A DNA stretch of 64,000 nucleotides from Plantago ovata (lineage: Eukaryota; Streptophyta; Magnoliopsida; Lamiales; Plantaginaceae), in the NCBI GenBank assembly GCA_028274465.1, contig CM051455.1, positions 54,702,738 through 54,766,737 on the forward strand, read 5' to 3'. Under the pieces are notes generated by a model. It searched no databases. It was not told the DNA's origin and worked only from the letters and a program-made list of their open reading frames with translations. Every line of letters begins with the position of its first letter. Within the stretch, counting starts at the first letter, position 1. Below, piece by piece: positions 1 through 10,196 of the stretch. A program made the translations under genes and the position numbers.

Positions 1-3000
1 GGGAATCTGGTTTAGTCACTTATGGTGGTGGTTCCAAAGGAAAAATTCTCGGTATTGGTGAACTTAATATTCCAGGTTTTCCATCTCTCCGAGATGTGTA
101 TCTTGTCGATGGACTAAAGGCTAATCTTATAAGTGTTAGTCAATTGTGTGATGCTAACCATAGTGTTAAGTTTGACAAGAGTACATGTGCTTTATACAAT
201 GTTGCAAACCAATGTGTTATGACAGATCATAGATCAGGTGACAATTGCTATTCGACTGGAACACACTTATTGTGCAATCAGGTCAAGATAGAGGAAGCCA
301 TTCTTTGTCATCAAAAGCTTGGTCATGTGAACTATCGAAACATGAACAAACTTTTGAAACTGGAAGCTGTTGATGGTGTTCCTAAGTTGTCTCAATCTGG
401 TAAGATTGTGTGTGGTGACTGTTTGAGAGGTAAACAGACAAGGGTTGCCCATAGTGTTGCTCAACCTAGTGCTCAACCCTCTGGTACGTCTTCTTGCTTT
501 GAACTCATGCATATGGATTTGATGGGTCCAATGGAAGTCAGTACTATTGGTGGTAAGAAATATGTGTATGTGATTGTTGATGACTTTTCTAGATTCACTT
601 GGGTCTCTTTTTTAAAAGATAAGTCACAAACTTTTGATGCTTTCACTACTTTGCATGCTAGAGTCAAGAACATGTATAACTCATTTGTCAAAAGAATTAG
701 TTCTGACCATGGAAGAGAATTTGAAAATTCATCTTTTTCCAATTTTTGTAATAAAGAAGGAATCTTCCATGAGTATTCTGCTCCCAAAACTCCCCAACAA
801 AATGGGATTGCGGAAAGAAAGAATAGGACTTTACAAGAGATGGGTAGGGTTATGCTTAGTTCCATGAATATTGCAAAACGTTTTTGGGGTGAAGCTTTTA
901 ATACTACATGCCATATTATCAATAGAGTCTACTTGCGACCTGGAACCACCATGACACCTTATGAGATTTTAAAAGGAAATAAACCTAACTTGAAGTACTT
1001 TCATGTCTTTGGTTGTGTCTGCTATATCCTTAATGATAGATATCATTTGTCTAAGTTGGATGCTAAGAGTGATTAAGCGGTTTTTCTTGGCTACTCTGAC
1101 AATAGTCATACCTTTAGAGTGTACAATCTAAGGACTAAAACTATTCAAGAAAGTACTACTAAAGGTACTTCTACTGCCAGGGCACTTCGTGACAAGCCAC
1201 CTGTCGACTATCGGAAGCTTGCTGGACTTAAATCCAACATGGTAATGACATGTGCTTGTTGTAATGATGAGTCACATGCCAAGGTACGCATTACTTGCTA
1301 TGTTTCTGCACTTGAACCTAAGAATGTTAAGAAAGCTCTTACTGATAATCTTTGGATATGTGATATGCAAGATGAACTTAATCAGTTTCAAAAACTTGAT
1401 GTTTGGGAATTAGTGCCTAGGCCTTCCAATACTAATGTGATAGGTACTAAGTGGATTTTCAAAAAAAAAAAATCTGATGAAAGTGGGGTGGTTGTTAGAA
1501 ACAAGGCTAGATTAGTAGCTCAAGGCTACACACAGGTTGAAGGGGTAGACTTTTTTCGAGGGTCTTAATTTCTGGATCCAATAATCTCGTATGGAAAGAT
1601 CAGAATCTTAGCAGAGAGGTGTGAAATGTGATGTTGTTCCTGGGCGTTTAAATCAGACTATCTGAGCTAGAAATTTCCAATTGGTTTAGCCCTTGCACTT
1701 CGGACAACCATTTGGATGGACTTCGATGGTTTTTAGCTCGTTTTGCGCTTTTCTAGAGGGAGAAGCCGGGTTGACATATGATGAAACCTTTGCGCCTGTT
1801 GCTAGAATTGAATCTATTCGACTACTTCTTGCTATTGCATGTTTTCTTAAGATTACCTTATATCAAATGGATGTTAAAGGTGCTTTCTTGTATGGAGACA
1901 TTGATGTTGATGCTTATCTTGAACAACCTAAAGGCTTTACTGATCCTTTTAATCCTGACCATGTCTATAAACTTAAGAAAGCTCTGTATGGACTCAAATA
2001 AGCTCCACGAGCTTGGTATGAGACGCTAACTGAATTTCTTCTTGAGTTTGGATTTAAAAGAGGTGCAGGTGACAGGACTCTATTCATTTTCAGAACAGAC
2101 CATGTGTGCATTGCTCAAATTTATGTTGACGACAATGTCTTTGGCTCCAGTAGCCAACAACTTCTGGACAAATTTGTCACGTCTATGTCTACAAATTTCG
2201 AGATGAGCATGATTGGTGAACTCTATTACTTCTTGGGCTTACAGATTAAGCAACACAAGCATGGTTTATTCTTGAACCAGTTGAAATATTCAAAGAATCT
2301 TGTGAAGAGATTTGGCCTGGAAAGTGCAAAACCCTTGAAAAATCCAATGGGTTCCACTGTGTAAATCAGCAGAGACGGGGTTGAGGAGAGTGTTGACCCA
2401 ACCCTCTACAGATCCATGATTGGTAGCCTCCTATATCTTTCAGCCTCAAGACCAGATATCATGTATGCAGTGTGTGTGTGTTCTCGGTATCAATCTGATC
2501 CCAAAATCACCCACTTGAATGATGTCAAGAGAATCCTAAGGTATGTTTCTGGAACCATTGAACTTGGTATATGGTATACTAGAGATACTACTTTAAATCT
2601 TTGTGGTTTTTATGATTCTGATTGGGCTGGTGATTTAGATGATAGGAAGTCTACTAGTGGAGGATGTTTCTATTTAGGAAATAACTTAGTTTATTGGTTT
2701 AGCAAAAAACAAAACTGTGTTTCTTTGTCCACAACTGAAGTAGAATATGTTGCAGCTGGTAGTGGAGCTACTCAACTTTTGTGGTTAAAGTCTATGTTAT
2801 CAAACTATGGCCTTAAGTGTGATTCAGTGTTACTTTTATGTGATAATTTGAGTGCTACTCATTTGTCTCATAACCCTGTACATCATGCTAGGTCTAAGCA
2901 CATAGATATTTGACACCATTTTCTGAGAGAACTAGTTGAGGCTCATGTTTTAGACATTGAACATATAGAAACAACCAACCAACTTGCTGATTTGTTCACG

Positions 3001-3063
3001 AAGCCATTGGATACTAAGAGATTTCTTAGTCTTAGGAGGTCTCTTGGTCTCTGCACTGTCTGA
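1..3063 (+). pseudogene. SIRE-like Copia pol fragment (integrase, reverse transcriptase, RNase H), broken
   Basis: The fragment begins at the protease/gag-pre-integrase junction. A zinc-binding-like H/C region is at 306-435, followed by the integrase core with a D-D-E pattern (D in MHMDLMGP, D in SSDHGREF, E in NGIAERKNR, about 510-820). Reverse transcriptase follows, with an intact YVDD at about 2125-2136 and RNase H residues at about 2605-2760. It ends with the usual Copia tail (KHIDI, then LFTKPLD) and a TGA at 3061-3063. Lesions are a TAA at 1074-1076, an insertion with frame change at 1551-1775, and in-frame stops at 1999-2001, 2362-2364 and 2911-2913. The linker between integrase and reverse transcriptase looks shortened. 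The polyprotein would have mediated reverse transcription and integration of the element; it can no longer be made. Confidence 0.9.
1551..1775. repeat. Roughly 220-bp insertion inside the reverse transcriptase of the outer element
   Basis: Reverse transcriptase coding is continuous up to 1550 and resumes at about 1776. The segment between does not match the reading frame on either side. Near-identical octamers GGGTAGAC (1543-1550) and GGGTTGAC (1768-1775) flank it, as expected for a target duplication. It begins with a run of T, which on the minus strand would be a short A tail, so a SINE or retroposed fragment in minus orientation is possible. I do not recognise the family. Confidence 0.5.
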
Positions 3064-4279
3064 AAAATAGGGTTATCCCAGGGGTTGACTTAACAACACA
3101 GTCAACACCTGTAGTCTGCATGTGGTGTGTGTGTCTGCATTTCCAATTTTGTGTGTCTGTGATAGCATTTACTTGTTATGTGTATATTTCGCGTCAGTCT
3201 ATGTACTATGTTGCAAGTAAGTTTGTTTGTAAGATTTCTTGGAATGCATGAGAAAGAGGAACTCTTTGAAAATTACTAGTCCCTGTTGACCCTTGTTTTT
3301 GCTCACTTATTGGAAGCCCTCTCCTGGAGCTTGAGCAGCTCAAATTTTTGTGATTGACAATATAGTCTTTCATATCTAGGAACCTTGAATTTCCTATGAG
3401 CATATCTATGCCTTATTAACAGGAGAAAGAGCACATTAGGGGCCTTGAATTCTCTAATTGTAGCTAAACAAGTGCCGCAAAGGCCTGAAAGGCAAGGAAG
3501 GTAAAACTTGTCTCCAGTTTTCTGGCAATCTTTGGGTGTCAAGTCTATGAAGGTTTGGAAAGAAACAAATGCAAAAAGCTGCATTAAAAATAATGAATAG
3601 CATTTAAAAATATATTTTTGCAAAATCGTCCATGGACATTGCACTGAGATTTAAACAAAGACCAGAGAACAACTTGTTTCAAATGTCTTCAAAAATAGAA
3701 AAGGGAAAAATACAGGTGAGGCTTTTGATGATTACTGAGTTTCTTGCTCGAGTGTTGCCCAGGAGGTTGAACAACACCTTTCCCAACACCTTTGGACTGT
3801 CTTGCGAAATTATGTGTGTTCAATTTTTGTTAATGTGTTTTTTTATTTTTTTTTAGTCTAGGTAAACTCTATGAGTTGTGTCTAGGTGGTGGTGTACATG
3901 TAGATCTGCATTAAGGGGGAGTGTACATATGCATTGGGGATTATAAAGTATCTTGTTTAGTTTTTCGTTAAAGTGACTAATTAAGTTATTTTCTTTATAC
4001 AAAGATCCTCCATTAGTTTAATTCCTAAAGTTTATTTTGATATCTTGATCGAGAATCTTTCCTAAAATTGTTTTTCATATTTTTGGTATACCATATATCT
4101 TGTGCCTTGGTTTCTAACCTTTTATAGATATAATTTTGGAGCATATCAAAACAAGTTTTCTGGAAGATCTTGACAGTTATGCAAGTGTGCCCTTACCTTT
4201 CCCACAGACCCAAACATGCCCTTAACGGTTAGTTTATTTTTTAAACAAAACCTCTCCACCTTACCCACAACTCTACAAC

Positions 4280-4289
<10 letters not shown>
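3064..4289. other. Spacer between pol and the envelope-like ORF of the outer element
   Basis: I see no convincing coding region here; short open frames have no recognisable domain. A purine tract followed by TGTACATATG at about 3911-3930 resembles a Copia polypurine tract and LTR start. If real, it would mark the 3' LTR of a separate element instead of an internal spacer. The 5' partner is not in the window, so this cannot be settled. Confidence 0.45.

Positions 4290-4345
<56 letters not shown>
4290..4345. repeat. (CT)n microsatellite in the leader of the envelope-like ORF
   Basis: About 27 perfect CT dinucleotides, preceded by three CGCT units. It lies some 85 bases upstream of the probable ATG at 4429. 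In the same frame it would read as Leu-Ser repeats, which is why an apparent longer ORF starts at 4216; that N-terminus is unlikely to be real. Confidence 0.95.
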
Positions 4346-4347
<2 letters not shown>

Positions 4348-4428
4348 TCCGTTCACTATTCACCGAACCCTTACCTCAACCTTGCAATCTCCATAGCCAA
4401 ATCGCCCGTTTCTCGTCCCACTTCACCC

Positions 4429-5965
4429 ATGAATTCTTCACCATCATCATCCCCCGTCCCCGTCTCCACTGCCAACACCGCGGCTCCGCCGCCCCAATCG
4501 GTCGTTTCTCAAATTGAGCCCTCGGTAGCTCAATCGACAACAATGGCGGATGCTATGGCTTCACAGGCTACCGATTCTTCTCCACGGGTCGACATTGCCT
4601 TGAATGATGTGCCTCCAACCGGTTCCAGCCCATCCGCGGCTAGGGTTTCTTCGTTTTCTTCTCCATCAAAGGTAACTGCTACCTCTGTAATTGATGTTGA
4701 TGATTTCCCTGAGCCTGTTGATTTTTCACATCGTGTGTCCGGAAGTAATCTTTGTGATGCTACGCTTAAACTATTTTCGGGTTCTAAGTCTACTGTTGAT
4801 ACTGTTGTGCATGAGTCTACTGTTGATAGTGATAGTGACTCTGAAGATTTGCTTGTTAATATGCTTAATAACATTAAAAAGCATTTGGGTAGTTCGGCTC
4901 CAACTGGTGAGCCGTCTGGTTTAGGTGATGAGGAGTTAGGTGATGAGGACTCTGTTAGTGAGGATGGATCCACTGCCAGTGATGATAGTAGGGACTCTCC
5001 TGCTAAGATCACTCGAGATGATGAGGCGGATGCTAGACAGGATAGTCTAGATGATTTGATCGATGAGGTTGTTGATGGGGTTGATGAGGAGGTTGAGGTG
5101 AATCCTCCAGTAGCAGAATCTGGCTATCTGTCTGATTTTGGGCCACCTGCTTATAAGGTTGAGTTCTATGCTGTGAAACATGAGGAGGATTGGCCTCTTT
5201 TGTTAGTCGGTCTGTGATTCCGGAATGCGTGCTAGATGAGGCTTCTTTCAAGAAGCAGAATGTCTATGGTTTTCTTGAACAGCTCCAGTGGTTGGGAAGT
5301 GTTTCAAATTTGCATGGTTTTAGCATTGAGGATGTGAGACACTTCTACTGTTCTTTATCAAAGAACATCTCTAATGCCGACCATCCAAAGTATGCATTGG
5401 CCTATTTTAGGGAGGCTTTATATGATTTTACACCGCAGCTCATCAATGAGTTTCTTGGTGTTCCTAATGTTGAGGATCATGTCGTATTTGGACATCAGAT
5501 GGATGAGGTTATCTCCACTATCACTGGTGGACAGATCACTACATGGCCAAAGAAGAACAAGCCTGTCGTATCCAAGTTGACTCCCTTTATGACTGTCATG
5601 CATGCTGTGGCCATTAAGAATTGGCTCCCTTCCACTGGACGCAACTCTCCTAACCATTGGCTTTCTTTCTGTATAAGCTTAAGAAAAGGTTTGCCTATTA
5701 ATCTGGGCCTTCAAATCTTGAGGCATATGGCTGTTGTGAAGACAAAGGGTTCTCTAAACACTCTTCCTTACCCACGGCTTATTTGCGGGATGCTTGCTGC
5801 GGATAACTACAAATTTGCGACAAGGGATAAACTTGTGAAGTCTACGGAGTCTATCAAGATTCTGGACTCTTATCTTTCAAAGCCTGGCAATGATCTTCCG
5901 TGTGTTCTTGAAGGGGTTCAGCCTGAGGTTCAGGAGAAGGTTCACCCAACACCTTCCCAGCCTAC
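4429..5965 (+). pseudogene. Envelope-like ORF of the SIRE-type element, 5' part (plant putative transposon protein domain)
   Basis: The likely start is the ATG at 4429, where a Ser/Pro/Ala-rich N-terminus begins. Next comes a strongly acidic Asp/Glu-rich stretch (about 4810-5110). The conserved domain follows (about 5220-5900) and includes TTWPKKNK and AIKNWLPST. This arrangement matches proteins usually labelled envelope-like or putative plant transposon protein and found downstream of Copia pol in SIRE-type elements. Their function is unknown, and I see no clear signal peptide or membrane segment. A single-base frameshift near 5190-5217 breaks the frame between the acidic part and the domain. 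The ORF is then split at 5966 by the nested Ty3-type element and resumes in frame at 21424. Confidence 0.65.
5961..5965. repeat. Left CCTAC target duplication of the nested Ty3-type element
   Basis: CCTAC directly precedes the LTR start TGATGAATG at 5966. The same five bases follow the 3' LTR end at 21424-21428. The host reading frame continues correctly when one copy is retained, which confirms the boundary. Confidence 0.93.
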
Positions 5966-6320
5966 TGATGAATGTGTATTTTACACTTTCATTTGAGTAT
6001 TTTTCACCTATTTTAGCTATCATCTATGTTAATTTAGCTATATTTTAGTGCATTTTATTAGAATAGTGTCACGTTTTCCTTTAGGTTTTATTTTACAGGT
6101 TTTGGTTGAAAAACGAGGATTTCCTGGCAATTATATTGAAGTTGACAAGGAATTGGTGTTCCAGAAGTCTATTTGGAGTATCTGAAGGTTTCCGGATAGG
6201 ATTTGGAGTCTAGGGGTCGAATCTGGAGGTTAGAAGGCCACTAGAAGTCAGAAACCGAATCCGAAAAGGGGAAGAAATCCAAAAACGCGTCGAAAACGCG
6301 GAATTCCGCAAATTTTACTC

Positions 6321-6400
6321 CCGGGCGAATCGCCCCACACCAGGCGAATCGCCCAGTGTGTGGGGCCCTTCGCCCCACACAAATTCAAGGCCTATATATA
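6321..6400 (+). promoter_or_regulatory. LTR core promoter: palindromic GGCGAATCGCC units plus TATA box
   Basis: Two CGAATCGCC palindromes and two CCCCACAC motifs lie immediately upstream of CCTATATATAG (TATATATA at about 6393-6400). The 3' LTR has three palindromes in the same place (20466-20545) with its TATA at 20558-20565. Position and composition suggest promoter-proximal elements; binding factors are unknown. Confidence 0.6.
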
Positions 6401-6564
6401 GTTGCTCAGTTTTTCTCCGAAATTTATACTTTTCCATACCTATTCTCTCACCTTTCTCTGTAGTTTTAGGTAGGAACTTCCCAGAGCCTGTTCTGGGGGT
6501 TCGTAGCTTAGGAGAAACTTTTTCATAGCAGTTTGGAGCTTGTAAGATCGCGATTCTTCGGAGA

Positions 6565-6569
6565 CTGAC
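6565..6569. repeat. Left CTGAC target duplication of the innermost Copia element
   Basis: CTGAC precedes TGATAGTG at 6570 and is repeated at 16392-16396. The intact 3' LTR of the host element reads straight through one CTGAC at the matching point (about 20730-20734), which proves the insertion site. Confidence 0.95.
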
Positions 6570-8644
6570 TGATAGTGTATATGTCCTAGAGACAGTCCTT
6601 ACTAAGGGCATGGTGCCCTTATAGAGGGCATATATGTACTATTACACAGGTCAACGTAATATAATATATGTTTGTTGCATTTTACTATTGAGTATCGCTT
6701 TCATATTTATATTACACCAGGCTGCACCATGTCATATCTTTATTACTGTCTGTATTGATATTAAACATGTCCCCTCGGATAGATGACCGATCACATAGAT
6801 AGTGGGAGCTATGTGAGTTATCATCTATCTCAAACTCTCCCTAGTCGAGGTTCATCTCGGATGTGGGGGTCTGAATGAACCAGACAAGACTAGTATGCGT
6901 GGAGGTTATACTTGTTGGAGCAAGTGTGAGTCGATCCCACGACCACGGAACGGATTGTTGGACAATCGAGAAACGTTCCCATAACTGCGCATAGTTGTTC
7001 GAAGAAGCTTTATCGAACAATGGAAGTACCCACCGGACACTCCCATCGATGTATACTCTACATCGAAGTGTCTATGGCAACCGGTGAGTTGTCGAAGTGA
7101 TGCCCTTCGTCCTTTGTACTTACAGGACTTTATCATCACATTTGTTGCCCCATATCCTTGGTGGACCCGTCGATGTCAGCTCTGAATAAGCAGCTGACCT
7201 AAGACACGATCCAGGATTATGGCTAAATGCAAATGGGGGTGATAAGTGATTCTGTGAAGGATTCATCTCTCAAGTGTAGCACAGGAGAGCACTGCTCATA
7301 GTCTGCATAGTTGTGTTGGTAAAGTCACTGGCCAGTGCAAATGATATATTATGATGGTCATAAGTATATCTTAACCAAGCAACTCCCTGACACGCCCGTG
7401 GATGTATTATTGAGATAGACACTTCATCGATCCTAGATACATTCGAGAAAGTCAGATGAAGGGACGTTACCATCGCCGCGTTGAGCGCAACAGGCTTCGC
7501 AACGAAAGGGTTAGCTTTGAGAAACCTCTCAAACGTCCTCACGTATTAATATTGCAAATGGAACCGTCTAGGAATTCCATGTTGTCTAGTCTAGGACTTG
7601 CTTAATACGGTGAGGCCCTATGGGTCACACTATGTGGTGATTCAGTCTATCAGAATATCCTTGAAGATGGAATCGCAATTAATTTGGAATTAATTGTGAT
7701 TGATGAATTATAATTGATTTGGAATTAATTATAATATATGGTGGCTCAATTAATAATTTGGGATTATTAATTGAATTGGCTAATTAATTGTATTTTATGT
7801 AAATACAATTAAAGATTATATTTTGGAAATATAATAGAGGTTTGATTAGAAAGGATATGTTAATTTAGAATTAACATATGCACTTGGGCAAAATCTACTT
7901 GGAGTTTGAATTGCCTTAGAAATATAAGTGGGTCCCAAAATTGGGACCCACATCCCGTAGGACAAGGCACGCGCGCGCGCATGGAGGAGTAGGGGAAGGA
8001 GTCCGACTCCTTCCTCTATTAGAAGTCCAAGGGATAAGTTAGATTTTTCTGATTGAGTTTTGATTTGATTGTGAATGAATCTAGACTTGATATTGGTTTC
8101 CTTGTGCGATAAGAATTAGATTCTTATTCCTTTACGAAGTCTAATTGCTTATGCTTTAGGCTTCTATAGACTACTATATATAGTAGACTATTAGAGAGCT
8201 TTGAAAACAGTTTTGCACACAGTTATTCTACCTAGTTTTCTTAGAGAAAATAAAAGCTCTCCCCTCCTCTCTAAAGCCACACGCGCGCGCCACCTCTGCC
8301 GGAGGAATCGCCGCCCCGTCTTCTTGGTCACACAAAGAATATCCTAGCATTCTTCCGATAGGCTGTTCATCCGTGGATACCAAGGTTGAGGTTCTAGGAG
8401 CTGGAAACTAACTCTTATTGTCTTGCAGATATAAGGAGTATTGTAGATATCTTCGACTTCGATGAAGGAGAAGATACACCGGAATATTACGAAGACTTGG
8501 AAGCTGTTTTGGAAGTAAGGTTAGTCTTCTAATTGACGTGTTTATATATATACGACATATGCATAATCAATTAACCTGTATGTTAAGAAAATTTTGAAAT
8601 TCCGCTGCGTACCCTAGGGGTAACTCTGACCATATTTTCTTACA
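6570..8644 (+). repeat. 5' LTR of the innermost Copia element (2,075 bp)
   Basis: It is highly similar to 14387-16391. It carries a 68-bp stretch (7283-7350) missing from the 3' LTR. A perfect 11-bp-arm palindrome GTGGGTCCCAA/TTGGGACCCAC is at 7928-7951 and is conserved in the 3' LTR. A TATA-like CTACTATATATAG lies at about 8171-8183, upstream of the inferred transcript start. Confidence 0.95.
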
Positions 8645-8645
8645 G

Positions 8646-8657
8646 TGGTATCAGAGC
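8646..8657 (+). other. Primer-binding site (initiator tRNA-Met)
   Basis: TGGTATCAGAGC lies one base after the LTR end and is complementary to the 3' end of plant initiator tRNA-Met, the usual Copia primer. Confidence 0.95.
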
Positions 8658-8823
8658 GAGGTTAATTGATTACGTATATACGTATATATATTGTATGATT
8701 TGTAGATATGTGGATGCAATTGATTCTATGATAAATTCAATTTTCAAAAGTTTTGTTTTTATATAAATTTAGAATTTATATTTTTCAAAAAAATAAAATA
8801 AAATTTTAATATATATATATTTT

Positions 8824-9014
8824 CCGGACCGGGCCGCCTGCGCGACGCAGGCAGCGGCTGCAGGCGCCTTGCCCACGGCACGGGCGCTAGGCGCCCGTGT
8901 GCCGCGGGCAGCCTGCGGACGCAGGCGCCGGGCACCCGGGACCGCAGCGCCGGTACCCGCGTGCAGCGGGCGCCGGGCGCCCGGGGCCGCGGGCACCGGG
9001 GGGACGGGACGGAC
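8824..9014. other. GC-rich hairpin island in the Copia leader
   Basis: About 190 bases of very high GC content lie between strongly AT-rich flanks, just downstream of the primer-binding site. It contains perfect inverted repeats such as GCCTGCG/CGCAGGC (8836-8852) and CACGGGCGC/GCGCCCGTG (8879-8899), plus several related GGGCGCC units. Short ORFs on both strands are a by-product of composition. A structured RNA role in the leader is possible but is inference. Confidence 0.75.
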
Positions 9015-9458
9015 CCAAAATCGAATTTTTGAAAGTTTTGAGGATTGAATTTTATATTTGGAATATAAATATGATTTAATTGTAATTATTTTAAACTAGA
9101 GGGGGTTAAATTTAATTAGTATAAAGTTAAAGGGCTTATTTGTAATTTATCAATTTATTGTTTATTGCAAATTAGTCCTTCTACTTTTGAATTCTAGATT
9201 TAACACCTCCAAGGTTTTTAAAATTACAATTAAGTCCTTCGGGTTTTTCGAAAATTGCTACTTGGTCAATAGAATTTTCGATTATTCAATCGTCCAAATT
9301 TTCAATTATTTCATAGAGATTATAAGTATGGGATTATAATTTTCATAATGAAATTATGAAGTCATTTGTCATCCACATAGGCTACTACTTGTTTCGTATG
9401 CTCTATATGCTATTGTTTGACAATGCATGTTTAAATACCATGTTTTTACATTCCGTTC

Positions 9459-9637
9459 GACCGCTATGCATGCGAAGGTAGGCGGCGCCCTCTTATATGT
9501 CGGACCGCATATTTATGTATGGGTAGGCGGCACCCATTATGTGCTTGACCGCGTTTAGAACTAGAATGGATAGGCGACATCCATTACGTGTAGACCGTTC
9601 ATGCATGATGGGTAGGCGGCGCCCTTATTTGTTTGTA
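9459..9637 (+). repeat. Four tandem 44-46-bp units, each with a conserved hairpin, in the Copia leader
   Basis: The units are 9459-9502, 9503-9546, 9547-9592 and 9593-9637. Each starts GACCGC or GACCGT and contains a stem with a 7-base loop AGGCGGC or AGGCGAC. Unit 2 pairs ATGGGT with ACCCAT and unit 3 pairs ATGGAT with ATCCAT, so one G-C pair has become A-T with both strands changed. Units 1 and 4 keep the stem with one mismatch and one wobble. They lie in the RNA leader between the primer-binding site and gag, where packaging or dimerisation signals are expected. Confidence 0.85.
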
Positions 9638-10196
9638 GATGACTGATAACAACCCTCAAGCTACAAGCTCCAACCAATATAAGTACAAAAATATATATAT
9701 GTATGTATTTCTGAGACGCTTTCCATAGGGTGCTTTAATTCTGAACTTTCATTGCGTTTTCTTGTATTGGCGACCTCGTCTTACAGACTCGCAGTAATCG
9801 TCGGATTAGAGTAAGCCTATGGTTATGACTTACTGCATATTGTATCTAGCGACCTCGATAGGTACAATATGTAGGGCATCGGGTTAAATTAGATTTAACA
9901 ACCAAGAGTTGCGTGACGCAATTGGATAGTCTTACTAGTCCTACCGGTCATATTATGCTATACGACCAGCCCTCGTTGGAGTATGACATAGTATGGATTT
10001 GGATCTTGGCCACTACGGTAACTTATTGGACATTACCCATATGTTTGTTGTGGGGGCAGGCATATGTGAAAATAGTGGGAGCTAAACAGCTAAAGGACCT
10101 TGTTGTTTAGTTATGTTGACTGTGTATTTAGAAATAATATTTCAATAGTTGATTTATTGTTTTCGGTCTATATTATTTCTCCTTAGGATATTAGAT
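9638..10196. other. Remaining leader of the innermost Copia element
   Basis: I find no supported coding region; a short open frame at 9913-10110 has no recognisable domain. The gag ATG follows at 10197. Confidence 0.5.

Larger units (their letters stand above)
5966..6569 (+). repeat. 5' LTR of the gag-only Ty3-type element, left half
   Basis: It matches 20110-20734 of the 3' LTR. It contains palindromic GGGCGAATCGCCC-type units at 6321-6380 and a TATATATA box at about 6393-6400. Compared with the 3' LTR it lacks about 17 bases, one CGAATCGCC unit. The LTR continues at 16397 after the nested Copia element. Confidence 0.9.

Noticed and set aside
3911-4215. Possible Copia 3' LTR starting TGTACATATG after a purine tract
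   Set aside because: No second copy is available in the window and no end could be set; kept only as an alternative reading of the spacer.
4216-4428. N-terminal extension of the envelope-like ORF through Leu-Ser repeats
   Set aside because: It is the translated CT microsatellite; the ATG at 4429 fits the Ser-rich start better.
8769-9079. Short Ala/Arg/Pro-rich ORFs on both strands
   Set aside because: They are produced by the GC-rich hairpin island and have no domain or start context.
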